A stretch of 64,000 nt of DNA from the NCBI GenBank assembly GCA_016717005.1, contig JADJUF010000027.1, positions 18,029 through 82,028 of the forward strand, in the 5' to 3' direction. The notes below the pieces were generated by a model. The model did not search any database. It was not told the DNA's origin and saw nothing but the letters and a program-made list of their open reading frames with translations. The translations under genes and the position numbers were made by a program. This document shows positions 9,048 to 17,169 of this stretch, one piece after another; within the stretch, counting starts at the first letter, position 1; the number at the start of each line of letters is the position of its first letter. Origin of the DNA: Myxococcales bacterium. GTDB taxonomy: Bacteria > Myxococcota_A > Polyangia > Haliangiales > Haliangiaceae.

Positions 9048-10538
9048 ATGGCCGGGTCGATGTGCACCGGTCGGCGCGCGCTCCTCGCGATCCTCTTGCT
9101 CGGCGCGCTGGCGGCGACGGGGTGCCACCGGCGCGAGCTGGGCGGCACGCTCGCCCGGATCGAGAAGGCGCACCAGCTCACCTACGGCGCCGACCTGCAG
9201 GGCGGCGAGCCGTACCTGTGGCTCGACGACGACGGCGCGCTGGTCGGCTTCGAGGTCGAGATCATGGACGCCGTGGCGCGGCGGCTCGGGGTCAAGGCCA
9301 AGATGCGCCACTTCAACTGGGTCAACCTGGTGCCGCTCTTGCGCCGCGGCGACTTCGACGTGGTCTGCAACGGCCTCGAGGCGGCGCCGGCGCGCGCGGC
9401 CGGCATCCTGCTGTCGCGCCCGTACTTCGTCTACGCCGAGACCCTCGCGGTCCGCACCGGCGCGCCGTACCGCGCGCTGGCCGATCTGCGCGGCAAGCGC
9501 GTCGCCACCCTCGACCAGACCTACGCGCTCGAGCTCCTGCGCGGCGCCGGGGTCGAGATCGGGCTGTACGAGGACAACCAGGTCATCTACGACGACCTCG
9601 CGCTGGGCCGGGTCGACGCGGTGCTGCTCGACAACGTCATCGCCGATCGCTACGGCTGCGATCACGCCGGCGTGACGTGCCTGCCCGACGACGTCGCCCG
9701 CGGCAGCTACGTGATCGGGATCCGCCGGCAGGACCCCGAGCTCAAGGTCGCGATCGACGGCGCGCTCGCGGCGATGGCCGCCGACGGCGAGCTCGAGCGG
9801 ATCCTGCGCAAGGCCGGGCTGTGGGATCACCGCCAGACCGATCCGGCGCCGGCCGCCGCCGACGGCCCGCCGCCGCCGCGGCGCACCTTCGGCTGGGTCC
9901 AGCTGCGCCGGTTCGGCGCCGCGGCGCTGGTGACCTTGGGCCTGTCGGTCGCGGCGTTCGCGCTGGCGGTGCCGCTGGGCCTGCTGCTGGCGATCGGCCG
10001 GGTCTACGGCGGCCGGGTCCTCGGCGCCGCCGCCCGGGTCTACATCGAGCTGTTCCGCGGCACGCCGGTGCTGCTCCAGCTCTACGTGATCTACTTCGCG
10101 CTGGCGCCGTACTACGCGATCGGCCCGATCACCGCCGCGATCCTCACGCTCGGGCTCAACTACGGCGCCTACGAGGCCGAGGTCTACCGCGGCGCGATCC
10201 TCGCGATCCCGCGCGGCCAGGCCGAGGCCGCCAAGGCGCTGGGGCTGTCGCCGATGGACAGCCTGCGCCACGTGATCGTGCCCCAGGCGCTGCGCCTGGC
10301 GCTGCCGCCGATGACCAACGACTTCGTGTCGCTGCTCAAGGACAGCTCGCTGGTCAGCGTGATCACGGTGATCGAGCTGACCAAGCAGATGACGATCTCG
10401 GCGGCCGAGCTGCAGGGCTGGCTCGTGCCGGGCCTGGCGTGCGCGGCGCTGTACCTGGCGCTGAGCGTGCCGCTGTCGGAGCTGGCCCGGCGGCTGGAGA
10501 GGAGGCTCGCGCGTGATCAGCGTGCGCACGCTCTGTAA
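9048..10538 (+). CDS. Amino-acid ABC transporter: substrate-binding domain fused to permease
   Basis: A single 496-aa polypeptide combining two ABC importer subunits. The N-terminus is a lipoprotein-type signal (LLLGALAATGC), so the binding domain is probably anchored. Residues about 40-265 form a family 3 solute-binding domain (VGFEVEIMDAVARRLGVKAK, YVIGIRRQDPEL). After a short Pro-rich linker, residues about 290-480 are a HisM/GlnP-type permease (LFRGTPVLLQLYVIYFALAP, EVYRGAILAIPRGQAEAAKALG). The start could also be the in-frame ATG at 9060. It overlaps the downstream ATPase gene by 26 bases. Fusions of this layout are known for GlnP-like systems in Gram-positives; substrate is likely a polar amino acid, not determined. 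Confidence 0.9.
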   Translation: MAGSMCTGRRALLAILLLGALAATGCHRRELGGTLARIEKAHQLTYGADLQGGEPYLWLDDDGALVGFEVEIMDAVARRLGVKAKMRHFNWVNLVPLLRRGDFDVVCNGLEAAPARAAGILLSRPYFVYAETLAVRTGAPYRALADLRGKRVATLDQTYALELLRGAGVEIGLYEDNQVIYDDLALGRVDAVLLDNVIADRYGCDHAGVTCLPDDVARGSYVIGIRRQDPELKVAIDGALAAMAADGELERILRKAGLWDHRQTDPAPAAADGPPPPRRTFGWVQLRRFGAAALVTLGLSVAAFALAVPLGLLLAIGRVYGGRVLGAAARVYIELFRGTPVLLQLYVIYFALAPYYAIGPITAAILTLGLNYGAYEAEVYRGAILAIPRGQAEAAKALGLSPMDSLRHVIVPQALRLALPPMTNDFVSLLKDSSLVSVITVIELTKQMTISAAELQGWLVPGLACAALYLALSVPLSELARRLERRLARDQRAHAL

Positions 10539-11247
10539 GCGCCACGGCGACCGCGCGATCCTGGCCGACGTGACCGCCGACGTCGCGCGCGGCGAGATCG
10601 TCGCGATCGTCGGGCCGTCGGGGGGCGGCAAGTCGACGCTCTTGCGGTGCCTCAACCACCTCGAGCCGTTCGACGCCGGCGCGATCGAGATCGCCGGCTT
10701 CCGCCTGGCCCCGGGGCCGCGCGGCGCCGACGCCGCGACCTTGACCCGGCTGCGCACCAAGGTCGGGATGGTGTTCCAGCAGTGGAACCTGTTCCCGCAC
10801 CTGACCGCGCTGGCCAACGTCACGCTCGGGCCGCGCGTGGTGCGGTCGATCGCCGCGGACGTGGCCGAGCGCGACGCCCGCGCGCTGCTGGCGCGGGTCG
10901 GGCTGGGCGATCGCGCCGGCGCGTACCCGCACGAGCTGTCGGGCGGCCAGCAGCAGCGGGTCGCGATCGCCCGGGCGCTGGCCCAGGCGCCCGAGGTGCT
11001 CCTGTTCGACGAGCCGACCAGTGCGCTCGATCCCGAGATGACCGACGAGGTGGTCGCGGTGATGCGCGATCTGGCCGGCGGCGGCATGACGATGCTGGTG
11101 GTCACCCACGAGATGCGGGTCGCGACCGAGCTGGCGACCCGGATCTGGGTGATCGATCGCGGCACGATCGTCGAGGACGGCCCGCCGGCGACGCTGGTGG
11201 CGTCGCCCCAGAGCCAGGTCGCGCGCGAGTACTTCGGCCGGCGCTGA
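10513..11247 (+). CDS. Amino-acid ABC transporter ATPase (GlnQ-like)
   Basis: ATP-binding subunit of 244 aa for the upstream fused importer. Walker A GPSGGGKST (about residues 36-44), Q-loop FQQWNLFPH, signature LSGGQQQR, Walker B VLLFDEPTSALD and the switch His in VVTHEM are all intact. The GTG start at 10513 sits behind a strong GGAGAGGAGG ribosome site inside the end of the permease gene, so the two are translationally coupled. Together they should make a complete importer, with two copies of each polypeptide. Confidence 0.94.
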   Translation: MISVRTLCKRHGDRAILADVTADVARGEIVAIVGPSGGGKSTLLRCLNHLEPFDAGAIEIAGFRLAPGPRGADAATLTRLRTKVGMVFQQWNLFPHLTALANVTLGPRVVRSIAADVAERDARALLARVGLGDRAGAYPHELSGGQQQRVAIARALAQAPEVLLFDEPTSALDPEMTDEVVAVMRDLAGGGMTMLVVTHEMRVATELATRIWVIDRGTIVEDGPPATLVASPQSQVAREYFGRR

Positions 11248-11317
11248 CCGTTCGGCTCGGTCGGTGGCATAGTGGAGCCATGTCCACGGTCGATGCGGCC
11301 GCGCCGTCGAGGTCCTG

Positions 11318-12211
11318 GTGAGCGAGTCCCTGTACCAGATCCTGGGCGTGGCCAAGGACGCCTCGGTCGACGCGGTCCGCGCGGCCTACCGCGTGCTGGC
11401 GCGCAAGCACCACCCCGACGTCAACCCCGGCGACGCCAAGGCCGAGGCCCGGTTCAAGCAGGTCGCGGCCGCCTACGAGGTGCTGTCGGACCCGAAGAAG
11501 CGCGCCGCCTACGACGAGTTCGGCGAGGCCTCGCTCGCGGGCGGGTTCGACCCCGACAAGGCCCGCGAGTACACGCGCTGGCAGCGCGCGCGGCAGCAGC
11601 GGGCCGCGCAGTTCGAGCCGGGGCCGCGCGAGTTCGATTTCGGCGAGATGTTCGGGCGCGGGCGCCCGCGCGGGCCGCGCCGGGGCGCCGACGTCTACGC
11701 GACCGTGCCGATGGACCTGCGCCAGGCGATCGAGGGCGCCGAGATCGGCTTCGAGGTGCCGGGGCAGGGCACGGTCCGGGTGCGGGTGCCGCCCGGCGCC
11801 GACACCGGCTCGGTCATCCGCCTGGCCGGCAAGGGTTCGCCCGGGGAGCCCGGCGCGCCGGCGGGCGACCTGGTGATCGAGATGGTCGTGGCGCCGCACC
11901 CGCTGCTCCGCCGCGACGGGCTCGACCTGCACCTGACGCTGCCGGTGGATCTCGACGAGGCCTACAACGGCGGCACGGTCGAGGTGCCGACCTTCGACGG
12001 GCCGGTCATGCTGAAGGTGCCGCCGCGGTCGCAGTCGGGCGCGAAGCTGCGGCTGCGCGGCAAGGGCGTGCCGCGCAAGGGCGCGCGCGGCGATCTGATC
12101 GTCGAGCTGGCCGTGCGGCTGCCCGACCAGGTCGACGACGCGCTCGCCGAGGCGGCGCGCGTCGCCAAGGCCGCCTACGACCGGCCGGTCCGCCAGGGGC
12201 TGACGCTATGA
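11318..12211 (+). CDS. DnaJ-family co-chaperone, CbpA-like
   Basis: J-domain protein of 297 aa. The J domain is at residues 5-70 with the HPD tripeptide (KHHPDVNPGDA) that activates DnaK ATPase. A Gly/Arg-rich linker follows (GRGRPRGPRRG), and two C-terminal beta domains bind clients. The Cys-rich zinc-finger of DnaJ proper is absent, which makes it a type II, CbpA-like protein. GTG start at 11318. Its stop overlaps the ATG of the next gene by four bases, and that gene looks like the CbpA modulator CbpM, supporting the assignment. Confidence 0.9.
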   Translation: MSESLYQILGVAKDASVDAVRAAYRVLARKHHPDVNPGDAKAEARFKQVAAAYEVLSDPKKRAAYDEFGEASLAGGFDPDKAREYTRWQRARQQRAAQFEPGPREFDFGEMFGRGRPRGPRRGADVYATVPMDLRQAIEGAEIGFEVPGQGTVRVRVPPGADTGSVIRLAGKGSPGEPGAPAGDLVIEMVVAPHPLLRRDGLDLHLTLPVDLDEAYNGGTVEVPTFDGPVMLKVPPRSQSGAKLRLRGKGVPRKGARGDLIVELAVRLPDQVDDALAEAARVAKAAYDRPVRQGLTL

Positions 12212-12477
12212 CCTCGCGATGCACCTACGCGGCCCTGGTCGAGGTGGTCGACGGCGACACCGAGCTGATCGCGCGCCTGGTCGAGGAGGGCGTGATCGTG
12301 GTGCGCGACGACGACCTGGCGATCGTCGACGTCGACGTCGTGCTGGTCGCGCGCACGCTGTGGCGCGATCTGGCGCTCGACTGGCCGGGGATCGCGGTGA
12401 TCCTGCGCCTGCGCGAGCAGCTGGCCCGGGCCCAGGCCCGCGTCGCCGAGCTCGAGGACCAGCTGGCGGAGCGCTAG
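12208..12477 (+). CDS. CbpM-like chaperone modulator (MerR-type fold)
   Basis: Small 89-aa protein translationally coupled (ATGA overlap) to the CbpA-like gene. The layout matches CbpM: a short N-terminal part ending in LIARLVEEGVIVVRDDDLA, an Arg-containing helix (RTLWRDLALDWPGIAVILRL) and a C-terminal coiled coil (REQLARAQARVAELEDQL). CbpM binds the J domain of CbpA and inhibits it, so this gene probably tunes its partner. The stop codon TAG directly abuts a 158-bp palindromic element. Confidence 0.8.
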   Translation: MTSRCTYAALVEVVDGDTELIARLVEEGVIVVRDDDLAIVDVDVVLVARTLWRDLALDWPGIAVILRLREQLARAQARVAELEDQLAER

Positions 12478-12635
12478 TACCTCGCCGCAGTGGATCTGAC
12501 CGGTTGCGGGCGTCGAGGCGCGCCGAGCGCAAGGCGAACCGACGACGGGCTCCTCGCTGGAACTCGAGGAGGTTCAACGCAGCGATCGGCGATGGATCGG
12601 CGTCCTCAACCGGTCAAATTCATTGCGGCGAGGTA
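12478..12635. repeat. 158-bp palindromic element with 29-bp inverted repeats
   Basis: The ends at 12478-12506 and 12607-12635 are inverted copies matching at 26 of 29 positions; the outer sequence is TACCTCGCCGCA. Two of the three differences would be G-U pairs in RNA. Inside lies a second perfect 7-bp stem, CTCCTCG/CGAGGAG (loop CTGGAACT). The whole can fold as one long hairpin. It starts at the first base after the cbpM-like stop codon, is bounded by TA on both sides, and ends five bases before the stop of the opposing small gene. It contains no ORF of its own. It may be a MITE-like element or a bidirectional terminator. Confidence 0.75.
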
Positions 12636-12640
12636 CCAGG

Positions 12641-12823
12641 TCACTTCGCCGGCTTGCTGATCCGCCCCGAGACCCGCTCGGTCGGGGCGTCGCGGGTCGT
12701 GCTCGACGCCGCGGTCAGGCGCTGCAGCGCCGCGCTCGCCACCGCCGACCGGCGCCCGGCCGGCACCTTGACCAACACGGCGGCGATCGCCGCGATCGCG
12801 AGCTCCTCGTCCCGACTGTACAT
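12641..12823 (-). CDS. Small protein of unknown function
   Basis: A 60-aa open frame whose codons almost all end in G or C like the neighbouring real genes, which is the main evidence that it is coding. The N-terminus (MYSRDEELAIAAIAAVLVKV) predicts an amphipathic helix; the C-terminal third is Ser/Thr/Arg-rich and ends in ISKPAK. No signal peptide and no known motif. It faces the cbpM-like gene with the palindromic element between them. Confidence 0.5.
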   Translation of the reverse strand: MYSRDEELAIAAIAAVLVKVPAGRRSAVASAALQRLTAASSTTRDAPTERVSGRISKPAK

Positions 12824-12861
12824 GGTCCCAGCCTACACCCGAGGCGGGCGCCTGCGGGCCA

Positions 12862-13758
12862 TCACTCGCAGCCGGCGTCGCCGGGCGGGCACTGGATGCG
12901 GACGTGGAAGTGGTCGTCGTGGTAGCGCTCGTGCCGGACCAGGCCGGTGCCGCCCTTGCCGTCGGGGTACTGGAACAGGCGGTCGAGGTAGCTGGCGCTG
13001 ACGCCGCGGCCCTTGGCCCACTCGTACAGCACGCCCTGGAGCTCGTAGTCGAGGAAGATCGCCGACACGCCGCCGCGGTCGTCGGCGGTGCGGGCGAACG
13101 ACACCAGCAGGTCCCAGGTCGCGGGTAGGTCGAGGTTGGCCTTGGTCCCGGCGACGAACTGCGCCGGGTAGCCGGCCGGCACCCGCTTGAAGAAGAAGCC
13201 GACGTCGACGTCGCGGCCCGACTGGTGCGAGTGGTGCTCGGTGATCTTGCCGCCGCGCCGGGCCGACAGGTCGCCGATGGCCAGGGTGTGGAGCTTGCCG
13301 TGGTCGGCGCGGACGGCCTTGACCGAGTCGCGGACCAGATCGACCAGGCGCCGGGTGCCGTACGACCGCTCGGGCCGACGGATCAGGTAGCCCTTGCCGG
13401 CCGCGAGCCGGGCCGGGCGCTTGAGCGAGCCGCGCCACGGCTTGCCCACGCTCTGGCCGGTGACCGGCGCCACCTCGGTCGCGCGCGCGACCCGGACCGT
13501 GGGCGTGGCGGCGGGCCGGGCGGCGCGGGCCTTGCGTCCGCACACCGGCACCGCCAGGGTCTGTCCGCTCTGGATGCGGGTCGAGCGCAGCCGGTTCTGC
13601 TGCTGCACCGCCTCGACCGAGCAGTCGTAGCGGCGGGCGATCGCGCCGAGCGTGTCGCCGGGCGCGACCTTGACGTGCGCCGCGATCTCGGCGCGCGCGG
13701 GCGTGGCGGTGAGCGCGGCCGCGAGCGCGAGCGCGGCGATGACGAGCTGATGACGCAC
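12862..13758 (-). CDS. LysM plus MepA-type (M74) murein endopeptidase
   Basis: Exported peptidoglycan hydrolase, 298 aa. Signal peptide residues 1-23 (cut near ARAEI), then one LysM domain (VAPGDTLGAIARRYDCSVEAV ... GQTLAVPVC, about 30-77) for glycan binding, a linker, and a C-terminal M74 domain of the penicillin-insensitive endopeptidase type. Zinc-site motifs are HHSHQSGRDVD (about 175-185) and YHDDHFHVRI near residue 282. The E. coli MepA domain cuts D-Ala-mDAP cross-links; LysM is an addition not found there. The final residues CPPGDAGCE retain the Cys pair of the family. Confidence 0.9.
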   Translation of the reverse strand: MRHQLVIAALALAAALTATPARAEIAAHVKVAPGDTLGAIARRYDCSVEAVQQQNRLRSTRIQSGQTLAVPVCGRKARAARPAATPTVRVARATEVAPVTGQSVGKPWRGSLKRPARLAAGKGYLIRRPERSYGTRRLVDLVRDSVKAVRADHGKLHTLAIGDLSARRGGKITEHHSHQSGRDVDVGFFFKRVPAGYPAQFVAGTKANLDLPATWDLLVSFARTADDRGGVSAIFLDYELQGVLYEWAKGRGVSASYLDRLFQYPDGKGGTGLVRHERYHDDHFHVRIQCPPGDAGCE

Positions 13759-13810
13759 GAGGCCTCCCTGGACCGACGATCGTGACCCGGCGCTGCCGCC
13801 CGGGCCAAGT

Positions 13811-14860
13811 TTATTTCGCGGTCGCGGCGCAGCGCGCGCGGATCTTCGCCAGCGCCGGCGCGAGGTCGTCGTCGAGGGGCTTGGTGAAGTCGCCGCCGCC
13901 GACCGCGCGCGCGGCCTTGATCATCGGGCGCGCGCCACCGCAGGCCGCGACCACGTCACCGAACTTGGCGTAGCTCGCCTGGTAGACCCGCAGCTCGATC
14001 AGGTTGGCGTTGTTGAGCGTCCGCCACATGCCCAGGTCGACCCGCAGCGCCTCGAGCAGGCGCGCCTTCTCGGCGAGCTTGGCGGCGCGCGGGCGATCGC
14101 TGGCGTAGAGCGCCTCGAGCGCCTTGAACGTCACCAGCTGGCGCGCGACCCGGGTCCGGCGCCAGTCCTGGACCTCGAGCCACAGCCGCTCCTCGTCGGA
14201 GCCGGGCCCGAACCGCGCGCCCAGCCACTCGACCGTGAGCGCGTCGCCGATGGCCTCGGCCAGGCCCTCGTTGAAGTACGGCTGGTCGGGGATGAACACG
14301 GTCGCGTGCACCGACTCGTGCAGGAGCACGTTCGCCAGCTCGGCGTAGGGCGCGACGTCGGCGTCGAGCATCGACGACACCACCGGATCGGGGAACCAGC
14401 CGCCGGTCGAGTAGGCCCCGGCCGGGCGCGCCATCGCGTCCCAGCCGGCCTGCTTCAGGCGCTCGCGGTGGGCGATGGCGTCGTCGCGATCGAACCAGCC
14501 CAGGCCGGTGAAGCAGCCGGCGATCGGGAAGCACCAGCGCGGCGACTGGAACGCCAGCGGCTTCGACGCGCCGACGAACCACACCGCCGCGCCCTCCGGC
14601 ACGTCGACGTAGGTGCGGTAGTTCTTGCGGGTGTTGAGGCCGGCGTCGGCGCCGAACGCCTTGATGCCAGCGATCTCGGCCAGGCGCAGGCGGATCTCGA
14701 CCGGGACCTCGGGGTCGTCGATCACGTCGTCGATCGGGCGCGCGCGCCGCAGCAGATCGAGCTGTCCGTGGACCGCCTGCCCGAGGTAGGCCGGCATCTC
14801 GCAGGCGGCCAGCGCGGTCAGCGCCAGCGTCGCCGCGGCCGCCCGGGCGGCGCGGCTCAC
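13811..14860 (-). CDS. Predicted aminopeptidase lipoprotein (HExxH, COG4324-like)
   Basis: Lipoprotein of 349 aa (GTG start at 14860; lipobox TALAAC near residue 18). It carries a zinc-protease motif HESVH (about residues 180-184) in LANVLLHESVHATVF, and a downstream glutamate helix YFNEGLAEAIGD that fits the third ligand. The upstream YSTGGWFPDPVVSSML block is typical of the predicted aminopeptidase family COG4324. It is probably on the periplasmic side of a membrane. The start overlaps the stop of the HIT gene by four bases (GTGA), so both are cotranscribed. Substrate unknown. Confidence 0.85.
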   Translation of the reverse strand: MSRAARAAAATLALTALAACEMPAYLGQAVHGQLDLLRRARPIDDVIDDPEVPVEIRLRLAEIAGIKAFGADAGLNTRKNYRTYVDVPEGAAVWFVGASKPLAFQSPRWCFPIAGCFTGLGWFDRDDAIAHRERLKQAGWDAMARPAGAYSTGGWFPDPVVSSMLDADVAPYAELANVLLHESVHATVFIPDQPYFNEGLAEAIGDALTVEWLGARFGPGSDEERLWLEVQDWRRTRVARQLVTFKALEALYASDRPRAAKLAEKARLLEALRVDLGMWRTLNNANLIELRVYQASYAKFGDVVAACGGARPMIKAARAVGGGDFTKPLDDDLAPALAKIRARCAATAK

Positions 14861-15276
14861 GCGACCGCCGCGGCGATCGCCGCCGCCAGGGCCGCGCCGT
14901 CGTCGAGCGTGCCGGTCTTCCAGCCGATCCCGAGGCCGCCGCCGCCGCTGGCGTCGTCGAAGCGCGGGATGATGTGGAAGTGGACGTGGAACACGGCCTG
15001 GTGCGCCAGCGGGCCATTGTTCTGCAGCACGTTGAACGCGGTCGCGCCCGACGCCCGCAGCACCGCCCGGGCGATGCGCGGCAGCACCCGCCCGACCGCC
15101 GCGGCGGCGTCGTCGGACAGCTGGTCGAGCGTCGCGGCCGGCTCCTTGGGGATGACCAGCGTGTGGCCCCGGGCCAGCGGGAAGATGTCGAGGAACGCCA
15201 GCACGTGCGCGTCCTCGTAGACGCGGTGGCACGGAATCTCACCGCGCAAGATCCGGGCGAAGATCGTCTCGCTCAT
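14857..15276 (-). CDS. HIT-family nucleotide hydrolase
   Basis: Histidine-triad protein, 139 aa, the usual size for HinT/Fhit-like enzymes. It begins MSETIFARILRGEIPCHRVYED, has the nucleotide-binding middle (RGHTLVIPKEPAATL, NVLQNNGPLAHQ) and the catalytic triad HVHFHIIP at about residues 96-103. These enzymes hydrolyse adenosine phosphoramidates or related nucleotides in the cytoplasm. The ATG at 15276 is preferred over in-frame upstream codons, which add an Arg/Pro-rich unconserved stretch. Confidence 0.93.
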   Translation of the reverse strand: MSETIFARILRGEIPCHRVYEDAHVLAFLDIFPLARGHTLVIPKEPAATLDQLSDDAAAAVGRVLPRIARAVLRASGATAFNVLQNNGPLAHQAVFHVHFHIIPRFDDASGGGGLGIGWKTGTLDDGAALAAAIAAAVA

Positions 15277-15463
15277 CGACGCGATGGTGCCCCCACGCGC
15301 CCGCGAACGCAAAGCGCCCGCGTCAGTCCTCGACGACGCCGCGCGCGCGCTCGCCCGCGCCGGTGGTCCACGGCCCGGCCGCCACCGCCGCGCTGGCGAC
15401 GCCCGCGGCGACGGGCCGGCGCTGACGCGAGGTCGACGCCGGGGCATGGCCCGGCTCGCTGGG

Positions 15464-16180
15464 TCACGGATCGAAGCGGTAGCCGGAGCCGCGGATCGTC
15501 ACGAAGTGGCGCGGGCGCTCGGGGTCGATCTCGAGGCGCTTGCGCAGCTGGCCGACGAAGTTGTCGATCGTGCGCGGGGTGCCGGCGGTCTGGCCCCAGA
15601 CCGACGCGAGCAGGTGCTGGCGCGACGCCGCCTGGGTCGGGTGGCGGACGAAGAACAGGAGCAGCTCGAACTCGAGGTGGGTCAGCTTGACCACCTCGCC
15701 GGCGCGGACGACGGTGCGCTGCTGCGGATCGACGACGACGTCGGCGAACCGGATCGTCGACGCCGGCTGCCCGGGCGCGGCCACCGGGGGCGGGACCGCC
15801 TGCGCCCGCCGCAGCACGGCGTCGACCCGGGCCAGGAGCTCGGCCAGCGCGAACGGCTTGGTGACGTAGTCGTCGGCGCCGAGCCGCAGGGCCGCGACCT
15901 TGTCGTACTCGCCGTCGCGGGCCGACAGCACGATCACCGGCACGAAGTTGTCGGCGCCGCGCAGGGCCGCCAGCACGTCGAGGCCGTTCTTGCGCGGCAG
16001 GTTGATGTCGAGCAGCACCAGGTCGAAGGCCTGCTCGGCGATCGCCTCGAGCGCGACCTCGCCGTCGCCGGCGACGGTGGCGTGGTGGCCCGCCAGGCGC
16101 AGGTTGAGCGACAGGCCGGTGGCGATGGCCTCGTCGTCCTCGACCACCAGGATCTCGCGGCCGGACACGTCGGGCTTCAT
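15464..16180 (-). CDS. OmpR/PhoB-type response regulator
   Basis: Response regulator of 238 aa. The receiver domain has the acidic pair (VVEDDE), phosphoacceptor Asp in LLDINLPRKNG (about residue 55), the switch Ser in VLSARD and Lys in DDYVTKPF. After a Pro/Ala linker a winged-helix DNA-binding domain occupies residues about 140-236, ending RHFVTIRGSGYRF. Its ATG overlaps the stop of the sensor kinase gene by four bases, so the pair forms one two-component system. Confidence 0.94.
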   Translation of the reverse strand: MKPDVSGREILVVEDDEAIATGLSLNLRLAGHHATVAGDGEVALEAIAEQAFDLVLLDINLPRKNGLDVLAALRGADNFVPVIVLSARDGEYDKVAALRLGADDYVTKPFALAELLARVDAVLRRAQAVPPPVAAPGQPASTIRFADVVVDPQQRTVVRAGEVVKLTHLEFELLLFFVRHPTQAASRQHLLASVWGQTAGTPRTIDNFVGQLRKRLEIDPERPRHFVTIRGSGYRFDP

Positions 16181-17130
16181 CGGGGCTCCGTGGCGATGGC
16201 CAGCGCGGACGCGGCGGCCGGGACCGGCGCGCGCCGCGGCAGCACCAGCCGGAACGTCGAGCCGCGGCCGGGCTCGGACATGACCTCGATCTTGCCCTTG
16301 TGGGCCCGGACGATCGCCTTGACGATCGCCAGCCCGAGCCCGACGCCGGGCGCCTGCTGCTCGAGCGCCGCCTTGCCGCGGACGAAGCCGTCGAACAGCT
16401 CGGTGCGCTCGGCGGGATCGATGCCGATGCCGTTGTCGGTGACGTCGAGCTCGACCCGCCGGCCGCTGGCGCGCGCGACCACCCGGATCTGCTTGTCGTC
16501 GCCGCTGTACTTCCAGGCGTTGACCAGCAGGTTGACCAGCGCCCGCACCAGGGTCTCGCGATCGCCGTGGATGATCGCGCCGTCCTCGAGGTCGAGGGCG
16601 ATCGGCGTCGGCTTGGTGGCGGTGACGGCGTCGAACGCGGCGACCGCCTCGGTGACCAGCTCGGTGACCGGCACCGACGCCATCGTGAAGGCGTGGCGGC
16701 CCGACTGGATCCGCGACAGATCGAGCGTGCGGACCAGCAGGCTGTCGAGCCGCTTGACCTCGCGCGCGAGCAGGCGCGCGACCTGCGTGCGCTCGGCCTC
16801 GGTGAGCTTGCCCTCGGCCAGCGGCTCGAGCAGGAGGCGGATCGAGGTCAGCGGCGTGCGCAGCTCGTGCGAGACCGACGAGAAGAAGTCGTTCTGGACC
16901 CGGGCCAGCGACGCGCCCTTGCCGACGAAGATCGACACCAGGATGTAGCCGGTGACCGCGGTCATGCAGAACACCAGCACCAGCACGCCGGTGAAGATCG
17001 ACACCGACGAGCTGCCGATGGCCAGCAGGACGACGCCCAGCGCCGAGATCAGGATCGTCGGCACCAGCACGACCAGCATCAGGATCAGCTGGGCCCGGCG
17101 GAGCTGGATGATGGCCGGCGGGAAGCGCAC
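16177..17130 (-). CDS. Sensor histidine kinase paired with the OmpR-type regulator
   Basis: Kinase of 317 aa with two adjacent N-terminal hydrophobic helices (about residues 16-70) and almost no periplasmic loop, so it probably senses membrane state or an internal cue. HisKA H-box SSVSHELRTPLTSIR (His near residue 88), N-box LVNLLVNAWKYS, G1 VTDNGIGI, F FDGFVRG and G2 GVGLGLAIV are intact. It is the first gene of the operon with the response regulator. A lipoprotein gene starts only 39 bases away on the other strand, so the two promoters must overlap. Confidence 0.93.
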   Translation of the reverse strand: MRFPPAIIQLRRAQLILMLVVLVPTILISALGVVLLAIGSSSVSIFTGVLVLVFCMTAVTGYILVSIFVGKGASLARVQNDFFSSVSHELRTPLTSIRLLLEPLAEGKLTEAERTQVARLLAREVKRLDSLLVRTLDLSRIQSGRHAFTMASVPVTELVTEAVAAFDAVTATKPTPIALDLEDGAIIHGDRETLVRALVNLLVNAWKYSGDDKQIRVVARASGRRVELDVTDNGIGIDPAERTELFDGFVRGKAALEQQAPGVGLGLAIVKAIVRAHKGKIEVMSEPGRGSTFRLVLPRRAPVPAAASALAIATEPR

Positions 17131-17169
17131 TTGCGCGCACTATGCCACGCGCGCCGTGTAAGGTGCGCT

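Noticed and set aside
12478..12635. Palindromic element as a tRNA, riboswitch or small RNA gene
   Set aside because: No cloverleaf, anticodon, CCA or aptamer-like feature; symmetry over the full length fits an inverted-repeat element better.
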